NCBI RefSeq assembly: GCF_021917145.1
Contig: NC_061066.1
Span: forward strand, 372,001 to 436,000
Origin: Hypomesus transpacificus
Taxonomy: Eukaryota > Chordata > Actinopteri > Osmeriformes > Osmeridae
Length of the DNA: 64,000 bases
Direction of reading: 5' to 3'
The translations under genes and the position numbers were made by a program. The notes beneath the pieces are model-generated. The model was not told where the DNA came from. It searched no databases and saw only the letters and a list, made by a program, of their open reading frames with translations. Positions within the stretch are counted from its first letter, which is position 1, and each line of letters opens with the position of its first letter. Below, piece by piece: positions 16,297-41,666 of the stretch.

Positions 16297-16658
16297 CTCA
16301 CAGGTCTGAGGATGTCAGTCAGGGACCTCCACGTGTGTCACGTATCCACACAAGCTTCACACTGCCATTCTGACCATGGAGGGCTGAGAAATGTGGTTCT
16401 CCCACAGCATGGCTTTATCTGGGGGTGACGAGACGACAGGGCAGACATGAAGTTGGACAACAGCAATAAAAGATGCTGTATGTAACCTAGGTGACAATTT
16501 GCCCAACCTGAAAATAAAAAAGACAAATTATTTTTCAAAACATCTTTCCACATTGTATGTAATCACTTGTTATGAAATCCTGAAGCACAATTTGAGTTTG
16601 CTGGCTAGGGGAATAGCCCCCCACTGGCTGTAAAAATACCTTCAGCTTGGTCAACAAT

Positions 16659-16675
16659 GGGGGGGGGGGGGGGGG
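16659..16675. repeat. Poly(G) run, 17 bases
   Basis: An uninterrupted G homopolymer upstream of USP44. Confidence 0.95.
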
Positions 16676-18100
16676 CACAGTCTTTGTGTACAAGCAGAGG
16701 AGAGGGAATACGGGAGATAAGAGTTTAAGGGAGAAAGAGGGAGGCAGGAAGATAGCTATTTGAGAATGGCGTTTAGTTAAGGGAAAACCAATTCAAGGGG
16801 CAATCTGTAGACAAGCTGGAAAATGTGTAGGCCATCTTAGTATAGCAAGGACCAGCAAGGACTCTAAAACCCAAAATGTCGATCAAGTGCTGAACAAGTC
16901 TGTCTCCTAGCTAAGTCTCTGAAAGCAGCAGGTGTTCGTTTACACGAGTGTATGTGAGAGGGTGTATGCTCCATTACAGACTCCGTGATATAAATAAGTT
17001 GTACCCTGGCCTCTAGGCGTTTATGAGTCAAATTAAAAGATTGTGACACTCTTGCCCCCCCAAAAAAACATTTATATATTTATATATATATATTTTGTGT
17101 GATAATACACTGGTTACAAAAGTGTACTAATTGTAATAAAAGTTGCACTTAAAATTCTTCTGAAAATACAGCTAACTAGATAAATCTGCTCTGACCCGAA
17201 GTCCCACTGTGCGCAACACATAATAACAATGACCAGATAAAACTCAAAATGTAGCTTCCAGGTCAGCTAGCACAATCTGTACCTGAATAAAATTGGGTTT
17301 CTTTGAGACGCGCTATAATATGCAAAGAGGTAAATATTGTCGTGAATGTACCTTTTCCATTATCATGGGGTGCATCACAACGGTGTGCGCGCCCGAGTGT
17401 CCTTGCTATATCTTGGTTCTGGCGGGTAGCTAACATTATTTAGCTTGCAAGGCTAGGCTAGCTTGATCGTTCCTGCTTCTATTGCCTGTACTGTAGAGGT
17501 GGTGTGCTACCCGTGTTAAGTGGCTAACAGCATCAGGATATGATCAAAACCTACACACAAATGGCCATCCATGAATTAAATTAATAGCATGCAACTGCCT
17601 GCTAACGTTAGCTAGCATTATAAAGATGAGTCTTCAGTGTCACTGGTGAAAATAACAGCTGGAAATGAAATGGAACAGGTCGCTGAGTGGGACAATGCAC
17701 TATCTCTAGCAAGTTAGCAAGCTAGGCAACAAATATACGATCAGAACTAGGATTTAAAACAAACAACCAATCATTCATAAATTATCCAACAACGTCTAGG
17801 CGTAGTTTTATTTCTGGAGTCATGTCTAAAGCCTGCCACTGCGTCACACCGTTGGTAAACAAATTCTAGCAAGGACGTTTCAGGGATTAGTCCTACCCGT
17901 CTATTACTAGCATAGCTAGCTAACCGATATGACAAGCTCAGAGGGACACTCAACTATGCCTACAATTGTGCATCAAGATGTATGGCACTTCGCGAATGGA
18001 TCTCACAATAACTGCGGTTGAAACAGATTACCAAAATAAATGAAAACATGCAATATACCATACCAGTTCTTCACGGCACTTAGTACTGTTACTTAAGTGA

Positions 18101-18111
18101 TCGCCATCTTG
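18101..18111 (-). promoter_or_regulatory. YY1-like element near the usp44 upstream promoter
   Basis: The minus strand reads CAAGATGGCGA, the core used by YY1 just downstream of many TATA-less vertebrate starts. It points in the direction of USP44. The role is inferred from motif and position only. Confidence 0.35.
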
Positions 18112-18520
18112 TCTATCCTTGTCGCGTGGTACAGATTCTAGCGTGTCCTCCTATTCAAGTGACGTTATTACCTGCTGCATTTAGGTAGCATTTCTTAAAA
18201 AGCAATAAATCGGTTTTCGACACAAATACATCCACAACAGACATATTCAAGATGTGAGAAGCCGAATTTATTTCCATTAAACTTCTGTGTATCAATAATT
18301 AACAGTTTTTACACAGTTATAATCATACACTACATGTAGACAACCCTTTCATGCGTGCCTGTCTGGAAGAAGCCACAAGATGGCAGTGTTGTATTATTAT
18401 AACAAATGTATCTCCCAATGTGTGTATGTACATCAGTGTGTTTTCGGACTGGTATGTGACACACTCCCAATTATTTTTATTTAGTGACACCTACTAGCCT
18501 ATTGAACAGTTTTAAAAGAT

Positions 18521-18823
<303 letters not shown>

Positions 18824-18829
18824 GTGTGA

Positions 18830-21800
18830 TACAGGTCTACACCAGCTCTATAGCTCTATGCTGGATAATGAGGGCAGGTGATACTATCAGACACGGGTTA
18901 GCATTAAGCCATTTAGCATTGAGTCTCTTGCTCTCAGAGCTCAGCAAGCACTGCCAGCTATCACTCCAATGGCTGACTGAGAGAAAACTCTAGAAGACAC
19001 ATATTTCCTGTCTCGTTCTCTGTCAGAAACAAACAGTACAATAGGCTGCTATATAACAGGAATTGAGGACCTTTGAGTGAGTGATAAAACAGGTATGTGT
19101 GTGCTGTGTAGATCTTTCATCTGATTCCTGTCGAATCACTTTTAATGTTTTTCTGCCTCTATGTCCCGAGGCCTTTTTCTGAGTTTTCAAGTCTACACAC
19201 GCTAACCCCCCCCCCCTCCATCTTTTTCTCCCTCACATAATACAAACACACATCTCCTGTTTTCATTAGAGCAGGTAAATGTTTCTGAGAAAGAAAATCA
19301 AAACATCCAGTGGTTTTATGTTGGTTCTTGGTTGTAGTTAAAACACAAGTGCTGATTAAAAGGAAGGAAATTATTTATAATTTATTAACAAACAAACATT
19401 TTTTTAACAATTTATTTGAGTCTGTTTTTGACAGTTAACATATTCATATGGTTCCATGTAGTGATGTTTATGAGTAAACATAACGCTGATTGGATCTGAT
19501 TTAGTCGTTGAGAATGAAGAATTCCCCTAGTCAGTTAGAATGTCTGTCTCCGTAGTCCATAATGAGTCAGTGACATCAGGCTGTCATTAGCAATGCAGTT
19601 CATTATAATCAGCACTTGTGTCTCAGTCCTTCTACTATGTCAACACTGCTCTGTTCTGGCTTGTTCTGTACTTTTGGTGAAGAAGTATTCCCGTGTGTCA
19701 GAGTGTGAATAGTTTTAGAGAGAGAGTGATGGTATTTCAATGTGTTTTTAGAGTGACTGCTGACAGTTATGAATGAAGGGTTTTAGTCGGGTTTTCCCCT
19801 TTCTTTATTTCCTCTTAATCAAAACTGATTAATAAGGGTAATAAGGATAACACATGACATATATTAAACCATGCTAGTACTGGACACAAGTTCATATCTA
19901 CCAATTCCACCTACCCTTCTGCCTCCCTCTCATACACATACATTAATCACAAGAAACTCTCCTCTATTTTCCCCTCTTTCCCACTCTATCTCTTTATCAG
20001 TTTGTCCTTCCTCTTGCACAGCAGAGGTTTGGGTGTGTGTTCCACAGCATGGCTTATTTCAGGGGTCTCCCTCCCTGTGCTGGGTGCTCAAGAGGGGTAT
20101 TGTGGGTTCCGGGGAGTAGAGGGGGAGGGCTATTGTCCCCAAGCCTGCTCTGGGCCAATGGTAAGACAAGTATGCTGACAGAACAAAGACCATAACTCCA
20201 TTCTATAGCACACAAGTGGGGCATTGTGTCCACACTGACACACCATACACAAACCATGTCCATACAATATACACACAAGCATATCAGACACACATACAAA
20301 CACACATCCATAATGCATACTCATAACAACCATTACAAACACCTCTGAATAAACCAGTTTCCCACACCCATCTAACCCCTTATGCACACACACAGTTTTA
20401 CTTCCATTTATCATGACATATGGACTGTTCATCTGAGAACACGTAGAATTGGGTAAAATATGTGTGTGAGAGCAAACAAGAAGAAAAAGAGAGACAAAAA
20501 GTGAAAGTGGTGGAGAGGAGCAATGTGAGTTTGGTCCGTCTCACAGCTGCCCGTGGGCCCGGGTTTCTTGTTGTTGTGTCTATACTCCAAGGCCAGCTCC
20601 AACCTTGTAAGGACCATAGTAATTGCTTGGGTCTGTGTGGGCCAGATTCCCGTAGCCTTGACATTTAACTTGCCTCTTCCAATCTCCCTGATCAGGCCTT
20701 GTGTGACCTCTGACCTGGCACAATGCAGAGTGGCATCAGCTACCTGGCATGTCTGGAATAACTTAGCACCTCCAGACCAACCACGTCACTGTGATGGGAA
20801 CTTTGGGAACGCTGCAGCAAACACACGCTCCCTAAAGCCTAACACTTTGTGTGCTCTCCCACCTCTCTCTGTTATGGTCAACATTCTGGGGGTCCGTGCG
20901 AATACATGAGTTTTGGGAGCGATGTATTACCTAACCTGAGGAGACAGAGTGAGAAGGAAGGGAAACAAAGAGTATGTGATGATAAGGATATTTTTGTCAA
21001 GTTTATCTTAAGTATTTCAAGGCTCTCCAGGCAAAATATATTAACAAGAGTCTCACTGTATCTGATAGTGTGTGTATGTGGGTCTTGTTTGTTTGTCTAG
21101 GACATATCTATGTTATTTTACCAGGAGGGGAGACATTCCACTGAGAGGAAAGTCTATAAAGATAAACATGTGCCCCTAATACACAGCTGTCAATCACGTC
21201 TACATACCTTGTATTCCAATAAATAATCAGAGAAAGAAAATAGATTTAGATCATCATATTTATATAGATATATACAAATAATACTGTACAGGAACACAAA
21301 GGAAGAAATAAAGGTGATCAGAAGAGAAATGTCAGATCTCTGTACAGTGATGTTACACAGCAGCTCACAGTAACAGTGTAATAATAATAACAACAATAAT
21401 AACTCTCAATAATGTGCATTGAGAGTAATATACAGTATTATCTCCACTGTATAACCTGTTTTTCATGGAAGGTTGTTTTATTTAGAACCACCTCTATGAA
21501 GGAGAAGCTGCATCTCACAAGGCTATCCTGCCCAAATTATAAACAAATGAATGTGAACTCTCCAGAAATACATCCATTCACAAATACTCTCAACCTTTGC
21601 ATACACACACACTATTAAACATAAACAAATACATTCACCTGGACTAAACCACTTACCCTCAAACTCACACACACTGGACTAGCTAGACCACTAGTAGTGG
21701 TTTGTATGGCTTTTTCAACATCATTGTGTGTATTTATACATGTGTGTATCTGTCACAAATAGTGGAGGGGTTCACTGTAACAGGACGCATGGAACACCAG

Positions 21801-22225
21801 TCATGGCCCTCCATCTGTACTGCTGGATGGATCCTGCGGTTCAAGAGGGGTCACGTGTGAATTGTTCATGTGTGAATTTCCTGTGGTACAGTCCATAAGT
21901 CCCTGCTACTGGTGGCCCATCTGTCCTGGGCTAAAGTGCTAGAGAGGGAGAGATGGGGTACGTGTGTGTGCATGTGTATGCATGTGTGTGCTGGATGCGT
22001 GTAGTCTCTCAGAAAGACAGGCGTGCAGAGTTTGTAAGTCCTCTTGCAACCTCATTGTCTTATTGGCCCAGGGCAGGGTGGGGGCGGAGATTTAGAGTCT
22101 GCAGAAGGCCTCATGAGACCACTCCCCCATTCAGAGAACCAAGAATAAAAAAAAATCCATGTCAGTCTTTTTGTCATTCGCTCTCTCTATTTCCTTCTAT
22201 CTCTCTGCACGTCTCTATCATCTGT
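18830..22225. other. usp44-ntn4 intergenic region, including ntn4 3' UTR
   Basis: No supported gene. Netrin-4 is read leftward, so its 3' UTR lies in the right part; a minus-strand AATAAA occurs near 21477-21482. The rest is AT-rich unique sequence with short CA repeats. Confidence 0.35.
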
Positions 22226-34464
<12,239 letters not shown>

Positions 34465-34850
34465 AAATCCTATTGGTGAGAGACCGTCTCTAATGGTGTT
34501 ATTTCGCAAAATAGAGCAGCCCGAGACCCTTTGAATAGGGCAACACGACACCTTGCTTCAAGTGGCAACTAGATGCTAGATTTCATCCACGATTAAAAAG
34601 CTCCACAAGTTCAAAGCCAGTAGTTTCCCTTTTAATAATAATCAGATGTGATCAAAGACCAGATCAAAATCAGACACCTAGAGAAAAGTATTCCATCTTT
34701 GTCATACAGCATACTTTGCCAAAGAACCGAGCTCGTGATTTGTTCTGGGGTTTTTTGTTCCTCGAGACCTGCTACCTATTCAGTTGATTTGCTTGCTTTC
34801 GCCCGCAGATATATATCTGAGGCATATTGCGAGAGTGACAGCGGCTTGCG

Positions 34851-34862
34851 GCTCCGCCCAAT
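34851..34862 (-). promoter_or_regulatory. GC box / CCAAT-type element upstream of ntn4
   Basis: The plus strand reads GCTCCGCCCAAT, i.e. ATTGGGCGGAGC toward NTN4. It combines an inverted CCAAT core with a GC box about 390 bases upstream of the start codon. Promoter role is inferred. Confidence 0.35.
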
Positions 34863-36614
34863 CTCTTTGCATTTTTCTCTGACTTAAAGGAACATTCCTG
34901 CTAGTCAAGAGTCAGCGAGTGTCAGGTCAGTGCTGACACGCTACGGTGCTCACAACAGCCTCGCCACAGACTCTGAGACCGATGAAAAGTTAGTAGAAAC
35001 ACGGAAAGGTTTACTGACCAGAGACAGCAGTGCAGGCATAACGTTCCGTAAATTGAGTCCGGATTTGGATTGGAAGTACTAAAACAGGATTATTGCCCCC
35101 CGTTTAGAGAGGATCAATGACGCACTTAAAAAAAACGTTTGGTTGCTTTGTTAAGTCAAAGTTCTCTGAGTGGGCAAAGGAAACCCTGAAAGACATAACG
35201 ATATAAGCAAGAGTTTAAAATTCCTGTATTTACTCAGCTTCAATTGACTGTTACACGTATAAGAGTAGAACAATACGATTTTTGCGTTTTACACCAGTAA
35301 AGTTCAACTCTAGCATCTACATCATCCAAACATGGACTATGGTCTCTCTCATAATTGGAACTGAATATTGACATGATTGGTGATCAAACATTAACCTTGT
35401 AAAGTGTGCCCCCCTGTGCACAGTGGTGGTATGGAGTGGCCACTTGATGGTGGACACACTGTCCCCATATATTTCGTCTTATCTTATCTTCAGCTTCAGT
35501 TCTTTGAAGTTCTCCATATACACATCTGACTGCTGCTTTCTGTCATATTAACTGAATATCTTAAAGTCAGTGGAGTGCACCTGTGTAGTGACCTGCATGC
35601 TCTTTTCGAACCACCTCTCATCTCTCTCCATCTCTCTCTCTTCTTTTTCTTTCTCTGTCTCTCAGCAACATTTGACCTTTAGTCATTTCTTAAGTCACTC
35701 ACTCACTTCCTCCTCTGAGCCGTCTTCTTTGATACTTCCCAGAGATGAAATAAGCCTTATTCCTTATACATGATTGTATTTGACCATTCAAGGGAATGGA
35801 CAAAGTGTGGACAAGCAGCCTCTGGAGTTTCCTGCACCTACGTCTGACTCCTAGAGTTACTCCTCCTACTAACAATGTTATTAAGTGGGTGGTCATAAAT
35901 AAACCATACTGAAACTTATAGGTATTATTTAACCTGAAAGAGTGAAAAAAAAGTATTAAATGATGTAAGAACATCAGTATTTCAGCCATGCATGGGATCT
36001 AGTGTAATTACAGAGGAATTTCCGTCAAAAACCCAGCCCTAGCTTTAGGAAGTTAAATGTTGGTCTTATTCGTAATGTCAAGTTTGAACTTGTCAAATGG
36101 TTAACAGTCAAATGCGAGACAGAAAAAAAATCTCCAGACTGTCATTGCGTAAAGTGAGCTGCTTAGACAGAGCCAGACGTGACCCACATATGACAGCCAG
36201 TATACCCTTAAGAATTCCATAATATTGGTTACATTGGATTTAGTTATTGCATGTTATAAACAACTTGAGGTTCTTAGTCAAATCAAGGTTGTTTTTCAAT
36301 TTAGTCAAACATAGACATGAATTGTACCTCCAAACGTGTGTTAGCTTAGGCTATAACCTATGCAAGATAGACTAATACATATATGTTGATTTAGCCCAAA
36401 ACCCAAGATGTGGTCAGGAACATTTATAAGCCATAAACAACATAAAACAACACATTTGGTAACATTGTTGAACGGTATTCCTATTGTATTGTTTGTTAGG
36501 TATTTGGCTTCAGGACGAAAATAGATTATACAGTAGCCCAGAGTTCCCCCCACACACACATTATTGAACGGCTAAAGCAGTTTTTCTATATATATTTTGC
36601 ATTTTTCAACTTTT

Positions 36615-36630
36615 CCCGCTAGGTGGCGCG
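36615..36630 (+). promoter_or_regulatory. CTCF-like motif
   Basis: The sequence CCCGCTAGGTGGCGCG closely matches the CTCF core (CC-N-C-Y-AG-R-K-GGC-R). It sits 170 bases before the SNRPF start, between two divergent genes. Binding is not shown. Confidence 0.4.
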
Positions 36631-36798
36631 GTAGATTCTTGATTTGTGGGCAAAATATACTTGTGTTTTTGGCGTAGGGGTCGAGGTTAAATATATACTT
36701 CCTGTTCGGCGGCAACGCGCGCAAGCCAGTCTCAATTGTATTGTATCGAGAGAATAACTGAAGTTATAATTTGTGTATAACAACTGTTTTGGCCTGAA

Positions 36799-37925
<1,127 letters not shown>

Positions 37926-38140
37926 TGGACAGATCCAAGAAACAAAAACTTCCAGACTTTTATTTTTATTTCTTTATTATTTGTGTTATGATAAATGTTG
38001 TATTTTATTATTTTTCAGTTTTCACTATGTGGATAAAATGGACTCTGGAGGGAGCATTTATAATTTGTAATCCCTTCAAAATAAGTGTTTTTTGTACTTT
38101 AATGTATAATTATAATATGATGTCATTGTATGACAGAAAC

Positions 38141-38146
38141 AATAAA
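38141..38146 (+). terminator. snrpf poly(A) signal
   Basis: Canonical AATAAA about 215 bases after the SNRPF stop codon and before AMDHD1. Confidence 0.6.
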
Positions 38147-38442
38147 CTCTGGATAAGTTCTTTTTTAAATGTGCTTGTGATATTTTATTGTTATGAACTA
38201 GTTGGCGTTGTGTTCAATAGTTGATAAATGTATATTAAGCATCAAAACAACACCTACAAATCTGAAAGAGTGGCAGCCACTTTAAATTAGTGTTAAAAGT
38301 GTTGTTGGGGTTTGCGGAGTGGATGTGTACACGCGCCGTTCCTGCAATGTGCACTTTGAACTTCACTTGTCTTCTTTAAATATTTGCCTGATTCTAAATT
38401 CGTAGAGGCAGGCAAAGCAACACACACAGAGGTTTTTGGAAA

Positions 38443-40840
38443 ATGGCAACCAAAAATAGGCTTTTGGTAAAAAACGCAAAACAACTGGTTTTAATTTGCA
38501 ACAATGGCGAAAAGTATCTGACCAAGACAGAGATGCAGCAACTGTGTGTAATAGTGAATGGCAGCGTTGTCATTGGGAGGTAAGGTTTGCCGATATAGCA
38601 ACAGTAGGCCTAAACTCTTAACCACCGATTATTTTATTGCACGAGACAGTTTAATGTACCTTTAACTGTACCTTCAGACTTATGAAAACAAGACAACATC
38701 TGTCAAAGCAAGTATGATAATTAAGGCCTCTTCCAGAATTGCTAAACCCGTTGTTTTTATCGTTTCATACGAATTATCTGTCAAGTGACGGGTTGATAAA
38801 AGCTGTTGGACCGGCCGAGACCATCGAGGCTCAATATTCAGTAGAGTTATTCGACAAAGTGATCGATGCGTCAGGAATGTGTGTCATCCCAGGTATGTAG
38901 GTAAATTACATACATTTAGTGTCGCAAATGATGAACATTTTATGTATTTTATTTGTATTGATTATGTTCCAGGGTTAGTGGATGCTCACACTCATCCAGT
39001 ATGGGCTGGTGACAGGGTGCATGAATTTTCCATGAAGGTATATACAGTTTATGTTGACTAGGCCTGTATATTTTAAGTATCGATGTAAAGTTTAAATAAG
39101 AATGGTGAATGAGTGTCTTTGTTTGTGGATGTCTGTGTGTGTATTATGCAGCTAGCCGGAGCCACCTACATGGATGTGCATCGGGCAGGCGGAGGGATCC
39201 ACTTCACGGTGGAGCACACCCGTGCCGCCCCTGCATCCACCCTGCTGGCCTCTCTGACCAGCAGGCTGGGCCGCATGCAGCGGGCAGGGACCACCCTGGT
39301 GGAGTGTAAGAGTGGCTATGGCCTGGAGCTGCCAACAGAGCTCAAGATGCTGGAGGTCATAGAGACAGCGAGACGCACTCTGCCCATCAACATCTCCTCT
39401 ACCTACTGTGGAGCCCATGCCGTGCCCAAGTACTGAACACTGGCATGCACGAACATACATAAACAACACTGGCCCCACCACTGTGTGCAGGGGCGCCGCC
39501 AGGAATTTTGTTGTTGATAATTTCAATTTGTTTTCAATTTTTTGGGGCCCCTGTCAGCCAGTCATAACTGAATCGTCATAACTTTTCCCCCTATATGGCG
39601 CCCCTGAATGTGCTTCTGAAGTAACCTTTCCCTTGTCCTACCTAGGGGTAAGACTGTTGCCGAGGCGACAGAGGACATCTTGCAGGTGCAGCTGCCAGAG
39701 CTGCGTGAGCGTATAACCGCTGGAGCTCTGAGGGTCGACAACATCGATGTGTTCTGTGAGCAGGGTGTGTTTGACCTCAGTGCCACCCGCTCCATCCTGC
39801 AGGCTGGCAAAGACATGGGTCTCAACATCAACTTCCACGGGGACGAGCTTCACCCCATGAACTCTGCACAGGTACGACACATTAGATGCGTCCTCAACCA
39901 GGAGACGTTACTGTAGAAAGACTCATTTAGATTAAGAAATTGTCGTTTGTACATTGTACTTTCTCTATTCATTACTGGGTGTCAAATTGTTTGCTTTTGG
40001 AAGCTTGGGGCGGAGCTTGGTGCCTTGGCCATTAGTCACCTGGAGGAGGTGACAGATGAGGGCATTGCTGCCATGGCAACAGCCAAAACAGCAGCTGTCC
40101 TGCTCCCAACAACAGCTTACATCCTGCGGTAAGTTGACTCATATATAAGCATTACTACAGCGCCAATGACAAAAAACTGTGGTTGGATGTCAACACAGTC
40201 ATTGACAGTATGTGTTCCCTCAGGCTTCCTCAGCCGAGAGCGCGTGACATGCTGGAAGCTGGGGTTGTTGTTGCCCTGGGTAGTGACTTTAACCCCAACG
40301 CCTACTGCTGTTCCATGGTAGGTAACCCCAGGATATAAGTATACTTTGAGATTCTTAACCACCTGTCCTCCAATCCTCACTCTGTCGTTCCTGTCCGACT
40401 CCCCCAGCCCATGGTCATGCACCTGGCTTGTGTTAACATGAGGATGTCTATGCCTGAGGCTCTGGCCGCCGCCACCATCAACGCAGCGTACGCCCTGGGG
40501 CGTTCTCACTCCCACGGCTCCCTGGAGGTCAACAAACACGGCGATCTGCTGGTCCTCAACGCCACGCGGTAAGGCAGCCATGTCTCTCGCACACTATTCA
40601 TACATGGGGACTGTTAATATGTAAGGGACATACACAAATATGATATGCCCAACAATGCAATCAGTCTGTTCAGTTAGTTACGAAACCGCTCTGTAAGTGG
40701 ATCTGACTGGGTCGGATCAATTGTTTTCTTGCAGGTGGGAGCACCTTATCTACCAGCTCGGGGGCCACCAGGAAATGGTCCGCTATGTTGTCATCTCAGG
40801 AAATGTCATTTACGATAATGACAAAACCCTGGACTTCTAG
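38443..40840 (+). CDS. amdhd1: Imidazolonepropionase (amidohydrolase domain containing 1)
   Basis: This enzyme hydrolyses 4-imidazolone-5-propionate to N-formimino-L-glutamate, the third step of histidine breakdown. Exons: 38443-38579, 38786-38892, 38973-39037, 39152-39429, 39646-39871, 40004-40128, 40224-40317, 40408-40568, 40735-40840; total 432 residues (human 426). Metal-binding and catalytic motifs of the amidohydrolase fold are intact: VDAHTHPVWAGDR, YCGAHAVPKGKT, INFHGDELHP, GSDFNPNAYC. It begins MATKNRLLVKNAKQLV and the first exon is in good context. It starts only about 520 bases after the SNRPF stop, leaving no room for CCDC38, which separates them in human. Confidence 0.97.
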
Positions 40841-41666
40841 TTTCATCTATCAAAGTTGATTGTTATGTTGCAGCCTAAAAACACATTAGCCTCACATGCA
40901 GCCTTAGTGTTCGATAGTGTGGATGGAAACAGCACGCAGTCAAGCTAAATATGTGGTTATTATTATTATTTTTTGCCTGTGTTTCTTGGGGCAGTTTTTA
41001 CTATGTTCCACAGTCTCTTCAGTTTGTCATTTCTTTCAGACCTGGATTTCCTATGCAGAGTCACAATCCTTCTCTAGCTTTGTTAATATTTCTCTATAGC
41101 AGTTGCATCAGCCCTGTCTGTTTTCTATCTCTAGTGAAGAATTAGAGAAGCATAAAAAAGATAGGTTTATGATTTCTGCTGTTAGAGATACCTACACAGA
41201 TCAGTTATCAGCACTGCCAACAAACAATTCTCCAGAGTAATCTCTGCTTTTATTGAACACGTCTTAGTATACAACACAGGTTTACAAAATTGACCCATTC
41301 AGTACATTATTACTGTATCTACATAGGTCCCTTTCTTCTTCATTTGATGTTCAAGTCATCCTCCTTCTACTCTGGTAGGGATATGGGTGTTCCTTCTCAC
41401 ACTAAGAATGAATCTGTCCAACCAGTACCAACGACTACATCTCAAACCTTCAACAAAAGTACAGATTCTGATAATGCTGATCATAAACGTGGATTTGACA
41501 AATGGTGGATTAACCTATACAATGGCGTATAAAACAAATAAATGTTATGGCATGCATGACTATGTTTCTTATCTACTGTACATATATCAGTGCCAGCAGA
41601 TGTAGTGTTTTCTGTGAGCTGCACAATAAAGAAAAATGGTTTGAGTGGCACAGTGTGTGTGTATAT
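40841..41666. other. Convergent 3' UTRs of amdhd1 and tspan9
   Basis: No coding exon. Plus-strand AATAAA signals at 41537-41542 and 41625-41630 would serve AMDHD1. A minus-strand AATAAA at 41249-41254 would serve TSPAN9. If used, the two mRNAs overlap antisense by several hundred bases. Confidence 0.4.

Larger units (their letters stand above)
16297..18120 (-). other. usp44 5' region: probable untranslated exon(s), intron and promoter
   Basis: No coding exon is visible. The region probably holds a 5' untranslated exon and intron for USP44. An AT-rich stretch (17064-17095) and several short TAGC-rich patches are present. The exact transcription start cannot be read from sequence. Confidence 0.3.
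34465..36798. other. ntn4-snrpf divergent intergenic region
   Basis: This 2.3-kb interval separates two divergently read genes. The left end holds the NTN4 5' UTR and promoter. A CT-rich patch lies at 35609-35664. A CTCF-like motif lies at 36615-36630. The SNRPF promoter is GC-rich (TTCGGCGGCAACGCGCGC, 36705-36722). I saw no coding exon. Confidence 0.4.

Noticed and set aside
36341-36559. 72-codon minus-strand ORF in the NTN4-SNRPF gap
   Set aside because: Low-complexity composition, no splice signals or family resemblance.
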